Shown here: positions 21,238 through 32,924 of the stretch, piece after piece
How positions within the stretch are numbered: the stretch's first letter is position 1
Layout: each line of letters begins with the position of its first letter
Origin: Taudactylus pleione
Lineage: Eukaryota; Chordata; Amphibia; Anura; Myobatrachidae
Length of the DNA: 64,000 nt
NCBI GenBank assembly: GCA_031769625.1
Contig: JAUIMM010000719.1
Span: forward strand, 1,655,001-1,719,000
Direction of reading: 5' to 3'
Position numbers and translations under genes: made by a program
The notes under the pieces: generated by a model
What the model saw: only the letters and a program-made list of their open reading frames with translations
The model's database searches: none
What the model was told of the DNA's origin: nothing

Positions 21238-22191
21238 TTAATGAGCAGCTGTTATCAAACCTTTCACATTGAGTTTTCTCAGAGCTGCCTTCATGTCTGA
21301 GTTCTTCAGGCTGTAGATCAGGGGATTAATTGTGGGAATTACGACGCAATAGAAAATGGCCATCATTCTATCTTTGTAAGAAGAAAATGGTGCCCCAAGG
21401 CGCAGGTGCACGTACATAGCAGACCCATAGAATATTAAAACAGAGACAAGGTGAGAAACACATGTGGACATTGCTTTTTGACGAGCCTCTGATGAGTTGA
21501 GGAGGAATACAGAGGTCACGATCTTGATATAGGAGCAGAAGATTAGTATGAATGGGAGTAAAGCTCCACATATACAAAGTATGAAGATATAAAGCTCGAT
21601 TTTGAAGGTGTTTGTACAGGCTAAGTTGAGTAGAGGTGGGATGTCACAAAAAAAATGGGCAATTCTGTGAGAACCACAGAAAGGGTACATAAATATCGTG
21701 CTGGTGTTGACAATTGAACAAAACAAACCTAAAAGACAAGGTCCAGTTGCTAGCTGGTAACATAATGTTGTAGTCATCACTGAGGTGTATCTCAGTGGAC
21801 AACAGATGGCCATAAACCGGTCAAAGGCCATCACTGCAAGGAAAAGACATTCTGACACTGCAACAGCAAAGAAAAAGTACATCTGAGCGGCACAACCAAT
21901 GATGGAGATAGATCTATCCACTGACAGGAAGAGCTCAAGAACCTTGGGAACAGTAGTATTGATAGAACAGATCTCAAGTATTGACAGGCCCCTCAGGAAG
22001 AAGTACATGGGGGTGTGAAGTTGAGGGCTATGAGTAACAGTCAGGATGATAAGGCCATTACCTACCAGCGAAAGAGTATAGGCAAACAGGAGGAATATCA
22101 TTAAGATGACCTGAACTGGGAAAGACATATCAGAGAACCCTAGGAGGGTGAACTGTGTAACATTGTGGAGGCTGTACGGATCTGTGACCAT
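21238..22191 (-). CDS. Olfactory receptor, class II, copy B (317 aa, intact)
   Basis: The best candidate functional gene of the window. Single exon of the usual OR length with all class II signatures: NVTQFTLLGFS at the N terminus, GN in TM1, HTPMYFFL in TM2, disulfide Cys in GCAAQMYFFF at the start of TM3, MAFDRFMAICCPLRY at the TM3/IL2 border, EL2 cysteines in the FCGSHRIAHFFCDIPP region, SEARQKAMSTCVSHL at IL3/TM6 and PTINPLIYSLKN in TM7. DRY is DRF in all three copies, a tolerated change seen in ORs. It differs from copy A by one N-terminal residue (YSLHN for YSPHN) and the two Phe codons A lacks. A role in odorant detection follows from the family; the ligand is unknown. Confidence 0.96.
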   Translation of the reverse strand: MVTDPYSLHNVTQFTLLGFSDMSFPVQVILMIFLLFAYTLSLVGNGLIILTVTHSPQLHTPMYFFLRGLSILEICSINTTVPKVLELFLSVDRSISIIGCAAQMYFFFAVAVSECLFLAVMAFDRFMAICCPLRYTSVMTTTLCYQLATGPCLLGLFCSIVNTSTIFMYPFCGSHRIAHFFCDIPPLLNLACTNTFKIELYIFILCICGALLPFILIFCSYIKIVTSVFLLNSSEARQKAMSTCVSHLVSVLIFYGSAMYVHLRLGAPFSSYKDRMMAIFYCVVIPTINPLIYSLKNSDMKAALRKLNVKGLITAAH

Positions 22192-24355
22192 AGTTTAGGA
22201 TATTCTCTCTTGTCACAAAGTTAGAGGGAATGTTATGATTAATCGTTGCTCACAGATTACATTGTGTGTTTAAAAGTCAGTACTTCCTTAAGAACTGCTG
22301 AAAGCTGGGAAATCTGGTTTTACAAATGTGCATATAATGTGTGAGTTAGTATTGAACCCTAAATGTCACAATGCATACCCACACTTATAAAATCAGAGCA
22401 CAAAGCATCAGGGTTGGATTATCCTCAGGCTCGCAGTTCACTTGCAGTGCATGATGTGTATAAAACGTGCAGGTCCTTACTAAACCGGGTGATCAACTGT
22501 CGCGGTGGACATTGCTGATTATCTGTCTATAATGCTTCCATACAAGATAACATGTTTCATTTATTTCATTCATTTTTGTGAACATGTTTATACAGTTTTC
22601 ATAATGTGCAGCTCCTGCCCTTTAGTCTACCTAATCTCATTAAACCACATGTAAATATATTAAAGGCAATGCATTTATTTTACCAATAAATACTTTGATA
22701 CGCCCATGAATCTACAGTAACTTCAATACATTATATGTGTCTCTGCAGATCGTAGTTAGATATACAGGGGAAACCAATATAGAACAATAATGGACTCTGC
22801 AAATAGGTGGTTTTTAGTATAAAAAACATCATTTATCTGTATATAGAGAGATATAGTGATACAGGTAATAGTAGCAGTGTGAGAGGGTGACATAATTACT
22901 CTTTGTCATTTCACCAGATAATATCATTCTAATGTCTTCCCACTCGGTATAAATCTAACAGAATTAAGCGCAGTACCAGGTACACATAATCCACTATTTT
23001 AGTAAGAAAATGCTGACAAATGACTTATACATTGAAATAATAATAATAATTTCATCAGTGGTATCACAGTGCCTTCTCTGAATCACCCAGTGACAGTGTA
23101 GGAGGCCGGCGGGCACTGCAATCAACCAGCACAGTGTGTACCTCCACCCTAATACAGAAACCCACCCTTGCCAGAGCAGTATTTCCCAAAGCTGAGAGAG
23201 ATCTGTCTTATATAGTGATATGAACCTTGGGGAAGCTGGTTCCTCAGGTCTGCATCAATTGTTATTCTGGTTGTTAATATCCAGCTGATAGGATTTCTAA
23301 GTGATCAGAGTGAGGGTGTATAAAGACTGAGGAGCCAAAAAATAGATACTAATTGGCCCAAAGCAGTTATGTGTGATTCCCAGGGTAATGACAGTATTCA
23401 TGAAGAAAGTTTGTTTATGACACTTACAAAACTGCAAGTAAATATCACAATGTAATGTAAGGGAATAACATTGGAATAATACATTTTAACACAAACAGTG
23501 AGATTTTTATTGTACCAGCACCATAGATGTCCATTTGTTACATTAGTTGCTTAATATGATTAATTTAAAAGTATATGTCACATGTATTATCTACTGTACA
23601 AAATCAGGAAATAATAAATTCATCCGAGTAATATACCATCACATAAAAGCACATTTACTGTTTGACTTTCATTTAAATTGGTAAAACATTTTAGGTTCTG
23701 CTACATTTAGTTTTCCTGTCCACTTTCAAGGTATTTATTTCCGTAAAAAAATATTCTACTTAAAGTAACATCATATTTCAATCACAAGACATTTGGTGTA
23801 GTCGGCAGGGCTGCTCTTTCTATGTGTTATCAATTGAAATAAGAAATCAAACTTGACCTGGTTTTCAGTGGTAAAGTAATCTACAGTATACGTTGTAATT
23901 GTGTGTAATGTATTATGTTGTTGAAAATAAAAGTACATTGAGGGAGGGAATTTCAGGTGGGCTAATGTCGGATCATGGTTACTCATGGGCCAGGTGATAC
24001 ACCCTCATCTTTATTCCCATACAGGATGGGAAAATGTGAATGTACCATTAGAATCAATCAATAGTAAGCGTCTCCAAGTATAACCAAGGGGTAAGAAAAG
24101 TTGCACACAAAACTTAGCAATGACTGCACAGTGCTGAGGTGGGAAGATTTACTGAAATACAGTAGACCCCTGCATTTTTTCCTCCCTGTATTTTCACAAC
24201 CAGGACCAGCGCAGAACAGATTGGTACTGGTTGAGACATGATCCTATTACAAATAAATCAGGAATACTCCTAATCCAATGAGATGTAATTGACCATAGCC
24301 ATCCAAAGTTATTTGATAGTTTACAAATTCTGCAAACTTATAATTTGCAAATTCA
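22192..24355. other. OR upstream region with internal deletion (copy B)
   Basis: Equivalent of 8984-12,531, but about 1.37 kb is missing at about 24,154 (matching 10,957-12,328 of A), which removes the hAT element. The join reads GATTTACT followed by GAAATACAG, with little or no microhomology. No gene. Confidence 0.75.
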
Positions 24356-24883
24356 CTGCAAAGAAGAAGCAAGTAATTACAGACCAGTAAGTCTTACATC
24401 AGTAGTGGGAAAAATTATGGAAACACTATTAAAAGAAAGAGTGGTGGAATATCTCAAATCCAACAATTTACAGGATCCCAAACAGCATGGATTTACTCAG
24501 GGGAGATCATGCCAAACAAATCTTATTGATTTTTTTTGACTGGGTGACCAAAGTAATAGATCAAGGGGGGGGCCGTATATGTAGCTTATCTAGACTTTAG
24601 TAAGGCTTTTGACACGGTCCCACATCGCAGAATGATAAACAAACTGGAAATCTTGGGATTGGATTCTATGACTGTTGAATGGATAAGATTTTGGTTGCAG
24701 GATAGGAAACAGAGAGTTGTAGTAAATGGAGTGTATTCACAGGAGGGAAAGGTAACCAGTGGAGTACCCCAGGGATCAGTACTTGGGCCAATGCTTTTTA
24801 ATATCTATGTTGGTGATAATGCAAATAATATTAAAGGGAAAGTATGCCTTTTTGCAGATGACACAAAGTATGCAACTGGGTAG
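24356..24883 (+). pseudogene. CR1-type reverse transcriptase domain (copy C), two frameshifts
   Basis: Same motifs as copy B, including FADDTKYA with the catalytic aspartates and SGVPQGSVLGP. It shares the extra T (24,530-24,537) and has in addition an eight-G run (24,565-24,572) where B has seven, breaking the frame ahead of motif A. The B frame is therefore the less decayed of the two. Confidence 0.88.
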
Positions 24884-25465
24884 ACACACCAGGAGGGGTA
24901 AAATAAATGACTGAGGATCTGGGTAGACTAGAGGAATGGGCAAGAACATGGCAACTACAGTTTAATATCATAAAATGCAAAGTCATGCACTTGGGTCCCA
25001 ATAACCTAAAGGCTTAATATAGTATCAAGACACTATAATAGAAAATACAGAGGAGGAAAGGGATTTATGTGTCACCATTTCAGAAAACTTGAAGGCAGGC
25101 AAGCAATGCACCAAAGCAATGAGGAAGGCAAGTCAGATGCTTGGTTGCATAGGGAGAGGAATCAGTAGCAGGAAAAAAGAAGTGATAATGCCTCTATATA
25201 GGTCATTGGTACGTCCTCATCTAGAATACTGTGTTCAGTTCTGGAGGCCATAAATCCAGAAGGATATAGACACATTAGAGACGGTACAAAGAAGGGCAAC
25301 TAAAATGGTGCATGGCCTACAGCACAGAACTTACATAGAAAGACTAAAATATCTTAATATGTATAGTTTGGAACAGAGAAGGGAAAGGGGGGACATAATA
25401 GAAACTTTCAAATACATGAAGTGTTTTAACAAGGGACAGGAGAGAAGCATTCTTGAAAGGAAAAG

Positions 25466-26147
25466 ATGTACAAGAACACGAGGACATGCACTGACACTGG
25501 GGGGAGGGAGGCTCAGAGGAAGAGATGTACAAGAACACGAGGACATGCAATGACACTGGGGGAGGGAGGCTCAGAGGAAGAGAAGTACAAGAACACGAGG
25601 ACATGCACTGACACTGGGGAGACAGAGGGTCAGAGGAAGAGATGTACAACAACGCGAGGACATGCAGTGACACTGGGGGGAGGAGGCTCATAGGAAGAGA
25701 TGTACAAGAACACGAGGACATGCACTGACACTGGGGGGAGGAGGCTCAGAGGAAGAAATGTACAACATGATAACATTCACTGACACTGGGGGGAGGAGGC
25801 TCAGAGGAAGAAATGTACAACACGAGAATGTGCGCTGAGACTGGAGGGAGGGAGGCTCAGAGGAAGAGATGTACAAGAACATGAGGACATGCACTGACAC
25901 TGGGGGGAGGAGGCTCCGAGGAAGAGATGTACAAGAACACAAAGACATGCACTGACACTGGGGGGAGGTAGGCTCAGAGGAAGAGAAGTACAACACGAGA
26001 ATGTGCACTGACACTGGAGGGAGGAGGCTCAGAGGAAGAGATGTACAAGAACACGAGGACATGCACTGAGACTGGGGGGAGGGAGGCTCAGAGGAAGAGA
26101 TGTTCAAGAACACAAGGACATGCACTGAGACAGGAGGGAGGGAGGCT
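25466..26147 (+). repeat. 59-bp tandem array inside CR1 ORF2 tail (copy C, about 12 units)
   Basis: Unit order follows copy B closely, with point changes only, consistent with recent shared ancestry of the left parts of B and C. Confidence 0.95.
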
Positions 26148-26389
26148 CAGGGGAAATTTGAGGAAAAATTACATCATAGAAAGGGTAGTGGATAAGAGGA
26201 ATAGCCCCCATCAGATGTGGTTGGAGCTAAAACAGTGGAACAATTTAAACACACTTGGGATAGGCATAAGAATATCCTTGAGAGATGTAAGGAGTAAATA
26301 GGGTTGAAATTGCCTAAAGGATACATGAAAAGGGGCAGACTAGATGGGCCAAGTGGTTCTTATCTGCCCTCAAATTCTATGTTTCTATG

Positions 26390-27040
26390 TAAATAGTTGT
26401 TTCACAAAATAACAAAGAAAAACTATAATGTTGAAAGTAGCCAACACATTTGTGAAATGTGAATTATATTGTTTATTATTCTTTATGTAACATGCAATTT
26501 ACATGATCATGAATTGACACTGAGGAGCATAGAGATGAGGCTTACCAGTGTTCATAGTAAATGCAAGTCACATTAACCAAATTGTACCCACTAAATGTCT
26601 ATATTGAACAGTCTGGGCAGTGTTATTCATACTGTAAATTTGAAAGGTGAACTTACAATTTAAAATACAATTAAACACAAATACAAAATAAAACTACAAA
26701 AGTAATTTTTCTAAATAAAAACATTTACTACCTTCCATTAACAACTAAAATTTCCTTAACTGTTGCTTTACAAATGCAAACATCAATTAAGTGATTTGAA
26801 TAGATGGCTGTATCTGCGTATAATGTAGTCACTAACAGTGGGCGGGTCTAGATGCAATCAACCAATCATAAGTGCCTGGAGATGATCACAATCAACATCA
26901 TTCTATATTGCACCAGGGGTTGAATTCTGTCAATAGATACATACAGTATGTGTCTGAGTCCAGGCCTACCTTGTTCGCATTTGCATGATTTCCCCCAGTG
27001 TATGGTTTAGTGCTCCTATTACACTTTTTAAAGCAAAGGG
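26390..27040. other. Duplicon noncoding sequence (copy C)
   Basis: Equivalent of 1417-2078 and 14,566-15,216; no gene seen. Confidence 0.7.
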
Positions 27041-27049
27041 CACCCTAAG

Positions 27050-27505
27050 GCATTCAGTATGATATATCGCTGGCCGCATGGCTTAAAGGTAAGTATAAAC
27101 TAATCTTATTCTACCCCCTAACCCTCCTAATCCCCCCTCTAAGTGCCTAAACATAACCCCCCCCTTCCACGCCACTTAAACCTAAGTCCCCCGGGGGGGT
27201 GCCTAACCCTAACCTCCCTCGGGGGTGCCTAACCCTAACCCTCCCTCTTCCTAGCTAACCCTAACCTCCCGGGGGTGTGCCTAACCCTAAGTCCCCCCTG
27301 GGAGCCCCTAACCTAACCCTCCCCCCACGGCTGTCCTCACCCGGCGCCCGGCATCACTTCGATTTGGATGCCGGGCGCCGGTCTCCCAATGTAAGTAAAA
27401 TGACAGGCGTCGAGATTTCGACACCATTCATTTAACCCTCGCCAGGATTAAGTAGTCGGGAAGCCGGCTATCGGCATTGCATCAGCCGGCTTCCTGAACG
27501 TATAC
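27050..27505. mobile_element. CCGGC-rich hairpin element (copy C)
   Basis: Flanked by CACCCTAAG (27,041-27,049) and CGCCCTAAG (27,506-27,514), the second with one substitution. Shares with B the extra C-rich unit that A lacks. Confidence 0.65.
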
Positions 27506-27514
27506 CGCCCTAAG

Positions 27515-28221
27515 ATGCAATAAAATATGCTTATGGATGCAAGTTTGTTTTTCATGTGCATAAACAGTACAGAAAGTACAGTACAGTAATGTATAGCAAA
27601 CAAATGAATAATAATGTTTATGTCCAAACCCACATGAGGCTCTGAGTGATACAAAATGTTCCTATGACAAAATGGTCTAGCTTACAGGGAACACCTTCTT
27701 ATAAAATCTGTGCTTAACATTTCTACTATTGTATTGTTATAACCATGTAAATATATTTTTTGTATCGATTGTATCATTCCTAGATATTGCTAGGGTGCAG
27801 TTACACACATTGTTACTTTTGTGTAAACAGGCCTTTTGTTGTGTACTGTTAGTTGTGTAACATATTTACTACCTTTTGCATCTATAGATGTCTCACAGAG
27901 ACACATCCTGCTTTAGCAGGTATGCTGGAGCCACACACTGCAGTGTGCCCACAAGTGAGCTAAGGGAAGGTATATGTGCATGGGCAGCCCATTTCAAGTG
28001 GAAACTTCACTCCACGTGGAGTTATGGGCTAAAGGACTGTCCATCTGAAACTACTCCACCATGTGAATGTGAGAGGGGTTTATAATGAAGCAAATGGGAT
28101 CTCACTCTACTGAACAGTGATGACCAAATGCATTGATCTTAGCCTCTACATTGTGGATAAAGTAGAGCAGAGCTTACACACATACTGTAGTGATAATATA
28201 TTAAATATAATAAAAAAATAA

Positions 28222-28252
<31 letters not shown>

Positions 28253-28752
28253 GATTCTACTGAGATGTGTGCTTAAAATTGCAAGTTGCATCTGCAAAAT
28301 AGACTTCTGTTCAACGCTGAATGTCTTTCAGTTTAGAAGATATAACTTTTTTCTCTATAGATAATATTTGCTAGACATGGTTTTTAAGACAAGGGGTGGA
28401 GTTGAGTTTTCTTCACAGTGTTTGGCAATAATGCTTACCAATTTGTTACAGTGTTTATTTTATATTGGACAGGAAAACACAGAAAAAAAGAACATTTAAA
28501 GGCAGGTCCATCATTTTAAGGGGCAAAATGACCATTGTGACCACAGTTCTTGCAGCATTTAGGGTCAGAAATAGGGAACATCTTGTTTAGTCTCTTTGGT
28601 TGTAAGGTCATCTAATATAACATCTAGTATATCATTTTATTGCTGGAATAAAAATGGAATTCCTTGCAATACCTCCCTCATATCTTCACATTCTTCCTCA
28701 TTTTGAGGAGAACTCACATCTCTTTACCAATCTCTTTCATAGGGATGTAGCC
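27515..28752. other. Duplicon noncoding sequence with palindrome cluster and AAT run (copy C)
   Basis: No gene. Palindrome cluster at about 27,888-28,022; AAT microsatellite at about 28,221-28,251. From about 28,580 the sequence no longer follows A and B (for example AGGTCATCTAAT where A and B have AGGCCATCTAAT, C agreeing with D). Confidence 0.65.
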
Positions 28753-29547
28753 ATAATGTTGACATCACAATTTCATCAGATATGATGTCACATTGTTGAA
28801 ATGTCGACATTGAAAATTTTAGTATGTGCAGAATGTACAGTAGACCATGTGCACAATGTCAACATGTGAATCAAAGACACTCCACACAGATCTGCAGCAG
28901 AGGGTTAGGATTAGGCTGTGGGAGGGTAGGGTTATGGTTATGCACTAAGGAATGGTTAGGCTGTGGAAGGGTGGGGTCAGGGTTAGGAACTAGGGAGGGA
29001 ATTAGGGTTAGGCACTAGGGCAAAGGTTAGGATTAGGCTGCAGAAGGGTATATTTATGGTTAGGCACTAGAAATTGGATTAGGGTTAGGCTGCAGAAGGG
29101 TAGGGTTAGGGCTTGTCACTAGAAAGGGGTTAGGGTTAGGCTGCAGAAGGGTAGGGTAAGAGTTAGGCACTAGGGGAGGGTTAAATTTAGGCTGTGGAAG
29201 GGTATGGTCAGGGTTAGGCACTAGTGGGAGGGTTAGGGTTAGTCTATGGAAGGGTATGGTCATGGTTAGGCACTAGGGGGAGGATTAGGGGTTATGATTA
29301 GTCATACTTATACCAGAAGCCATGCAGGATCCACATTAAGACATCCTGATGTCAGCTTTCGAACCCGTAAAACATTGAACCTTCTGCTCTAGGTAAGTCA
29401 CCACTGGATCACCAGGGATGTTGTGTTGACATTATAATAATGTGTCAACATTATATGTCAACATGATGAGTGTCATCATACCTAGCATATTGACATGATG
29501 CATTTCAACATTATCACCATGTTGACATTCTGATTTTGCCAACATTT
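28753..29547. mobile_element. TGTTGACAT-ended element with telomere-like minisatellite (copy C)
   Basis: As in A and B, with one extra TTAGGG-like subunit around 29,225-29,270. tRNA-like block at about 29,344-29,416 on the minus strand. Confidence 0.5.
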
Positions 29548-30289
29548 ACCACATGTTCCTGAGGTGGAGTCAGTGTAGGAAATTGAGAAGAAGTGGTTAG
29601 TGAGGTAGGCGGACAATCGGGAGCAGACAGAGTTGTGGAGACCACAGGATTGGGAGTTTGAGGGAGGAGAGATTGATCTATAGTAGCGAAGGCTGCAGAT
29701 AGGTCCAGAAGGATGCATAGAGGTAACGGATCCTTGGATATAGAAACAAACTGATCATTAGTTAACTTAATGAGGGCTGTTTCTGTGGAGGCAGTGGAAA
29801 TAAGAGTCAAGGAAGTAGTGGGAGGAGAGGAAAGAGGTGAGGTGACTATATACAAGTATTGCAAGAATCTTGGAGGTAAAGGGAAGGAATGAGATAGGGT
29901 ATTAGTTGCAGAGGAAGATTCAGGGTCAATAAAGGGTTTTATGATGGTGGATGTGAGCATGTGTGAATAAGAAAGATTGTAAAATACCAGATAAGGTGGA
30001 CTGATAGAAAAGGTAAGTGAGGTAGAAGCAATCATCTGGAGAGGGAGCCAAGAAAGTGCCTGTAAATGGGGCTAAGTGTGATGCTGGAGGGATGAGTGGA
30101 TGTGTAAAGGGCATGGACTGAATTTCCAGTGGCAGGTGAGAAGGAGAACAGTGTGGACAAGCAGTCAGAGTAAAGAAAAAATGAGACAGGGGTGAGTGAT
30201 TGGAGGAGATGATCTGCCATATAGCATTAATATTGGATGTAAAATAGGTGCCAAAGTCAAGGGAACTGTAGGAGGAAGATGCAACAAAA
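29548..30289 (-). pseudogene. Degenerate L2-type LINE fragment (copy C)
   Basis: The longest open stretch of the four relics (minus strand, about 29,514-30,035). It reads ASTSLTFSISPPYLVF, KPFIDPESSSATNTLSHSF, STETALIKLTNDQF and CILLDLSAAFATIDQS in one frame. Motif A Asp is again Ala, and the frame breaks before the downstream RT motifs. Confidence 0.6.
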
Positions 30290-30481
30290 AGCAGCTCACA
30301 GAGTACAGTACCAGAGAAGCAGCTCACAGTGTACAGTACCAGAGAAGCTGCTTACAGTGTACAGTACCAGAGAAGCAGCTCACAGTGTACAGTCCCAGAG
30401 AAGCCGCTCACAGTGTACAGTACCAGAGAAGCAGCTCACAGTGTACAGTACTAGAGAAGCAGCTCACAGTGTACAGTATCA
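30290..30481. repeat. 28-bp minisatellite, first block (copy C)
   Basis: About seven units of the GTACCAGAGAAGCAGCTCAC type, split from the second block by duplicated LINE sequence. Confidence 0.95.
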
Positions 30482-30778
30482 GAGATGGACTGATTGAAAA
30501 GGAATGTGAGGTAGAAGCAATCATCTGGAGAGGGAGCCAAGAAAGTGCCTGTAAATGGGGCTAAGTGGGACGCTGGAGGGATGAGTGGATGTGTAAAGGG
30601 CATGGACTTTATTTCCAGTGGCAGGTGAGAAGGAGAACAGTGTGGACAAGTAGTCAGAGTAAAGAAAAAATGGGACAGGGGGAGAGTGATTGGAGGAGAT
30701 GATATGCCATATAGCATTAATATTGGATGTAAAATAGGTGGCAAAGTCAAGGAAACTGTAGAAGGAAGATGCAGCAAA
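30482..30778 (-). repeat. Local duplication of L2 fragment between minisatellite blocks (copy C)
   Basis: Repeats about 29,998-30,289 (GGACTGATTGAAAAGG, then the PPASHLAPFTGTFLAPSPDD-coding strand) in direct orientation about 485 bp further on. It arises from unequal exchange through the 28-bp array. Confidence 0.9.
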
Positions 30779-31110
30779 AAGCAGCTCACAGTGTACAGTA
30801 CCAGAGAAGCAGCTCACAGTGTATAGTACCAGAGAACAGCTCACAGTGAATAGTACCAGATAAGCAGCTCACAGTGTACAGCACCAGAGAAGCAGCTCAC
30901 AATATACAGTACCAGAGAAGCAGCTCACAGTGTACAGTACCAGAGAAGCAGCTCACAGTGTACAGAACCAGAGAAGCAGCTCACAATGTACAGTACCAGA
31001 GAAGCAGCTCACAATGTACAGTACCAGAGAAGCAGCTCACAATGTACAGTACCAGAGAGTCAGCTCACAATGTACAGTTCTAGAGAAGCAGCTCACAGTG
31101 TACCAGAGAA
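30779..31110. repeat. 28-bp minisatellite, second block (copy C)
   Basis: About twelve further units; the last ones (CAATGTACAGTACCAGAGA) match the right end of the arrays in A and B. Confidence 0.95.
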
Positions 31111-32924
31111 CAGCGCTGTGACTTTAAACGCACAGGAATTGGTTTTACACACATAAAAAGTTGCAGATGAAACACAATGGAACTTGGAGAGAGGAAAAGC
31201 CACGGCTGCTGCATCGGGGCCCATTTAAAATAGATTTGGAGTTTGAATTTCGTGGACAGATGTAAACATGTTGCAAGCCCCAATGGTACATGTATGATAG
31301 CAATGCTGTTTTATTGCTTCCAGTTGTTGTATTTGTGAGAATAAGACACATTTTACGCTGAGAGACGTTATTTGGTGTTACTGAAGCCTGAGTATAAGAG
31401 GGCACTTCTGAAGGATATAATACTACAGGAGAAGCAAATGGTTTGCAAAAAGAAATATACATTTGTACTGTAATCTGCTGACCTTCTACTGTACCTACAG
31501 TAACTGGGGCTACTTTTGTCTGTTTCATTTTTATTTAATGCCATTTTCTATTAGCAGAAATACAGAGAACTGATGTGAGGATGGATATTTGGTCAATTTA
31601 AAATGAATAACAAAAAAAAACACCAGGATAATGAATGTAATATTCAGAGCAAAATCATTTCCATCAACCACTCACAGGATAATGTATATAGATGGAATTA
31701 CAGCTACCAAGCGCAATACAGCTATTGGCAAATCCAAGTTTTCCTACAGGGGGAGCAAATGTAATATGTGTGGGCAGATTTAGTGTCATTAAGGGCAGAT
31801 CAGTGTAATATTAATGGCCTGTATTTGCTACATTAAAAACTAGGGGGTAACTTTCCTGCTTTCAAAACATATGCATTTGCCCCCTTGCATTCAAACTTTG
31901 TCTATTCAGGTGCAAATCTACATCATTCGTCCCTTTTTTATTTAATCTAGCACCTTTTCCCCATTAGTACTCAATGCAGTTATTAAAGTGGATAAGAATT
32001 ATATCCTGGGAGCGCAGTTGCTGTTCTGCGTAGTCAGTCACATACTGTACTGTAAGCTGGATTTGTTCCTAAGTGGACCAAAAATTAGCAACTCTAAGCT
32101 CCCTATAGACTGTAAACGATGCTAAATGATGTAACAAACAGAACAAAAACATCTCAAAATAATAAGTAACATTTATTTTACAAACTCTCATAAAGGTTAT
32201 TCAGTACAGTTTGTGAATTCCAAAACCCTAAAGTGTGTGTAGAACCCAAAAACACGAGGTACATAGTTTCCACCTAATTGGGGGGCACCTCAGGTATCTG
32301 TCACTGGTAAATAATGCCAGATGTACAGTAAAAGGCCACGATTTGGGAGACAAGTTAATACTGCTGAGATACTCATTAAATTAACAGCCGCAATCAGTTC
32401 TGAGGCAAAACCAGGTTTCATTTCCTCTCTTAATCTAGTGACTATTATACCAGAATTGCATCGGCTCCAGCAAATCACGGCCTATTACATTTGATCCTCA
32501 GTCTACAGTCATTATTCTGCCTACATCAGAGACTTATAATGTCTAAGCAGTTCATAGTAATTTCTATCATAGTAAGTAGTATCCCACAGTTCCCTCTTTT
32601 CAACTAATAACATAATCTACAGTAAAACAATATAGAGATATGAAACATGGACAAGAATGTGCTACTGTACATTTACTGTACATTTACTTTACATTTACAT
32701 TTACTTTATATTTAATTTACATTTAGGGGTTGGTGTAACAAGCAATGAAAAGATAGGAGAAGTGAATCAGGGGAGAAGTTGCCCATAGCAACCAATCAGT
32801 TGAGAGGTAGCATTTATCAAATACATTCTATACAATTACAGTAAAAGTTAATTTGATGCTATAGGGCAACATCTCCAATGTTCTACTTCTCCACTTTTTT
32901 CCCTCCTTGATATATCTGCCCCTT
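31111..32924. other. Duplicon noncoding sequence (copy C)
   Basis: Equivalent of 5847-7662; no gene. TACATTTA-type microsatellite at about 32,666-32,725. More diverged from A and B than those are from each other. Confidence 0.65.

Larger units (their letters stand above)
24356..26389 (+). mobile_element. CR1-type LINE, 5'-truncated (start of copy C)
   Basis: Near-identical to the B LINE over its whole length, ending in ATTCTATG-TTTCTATG at 26,374-26,389. Its surroundings are also duplicated, so it is not an independent insertion. Confidence 0.87.
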
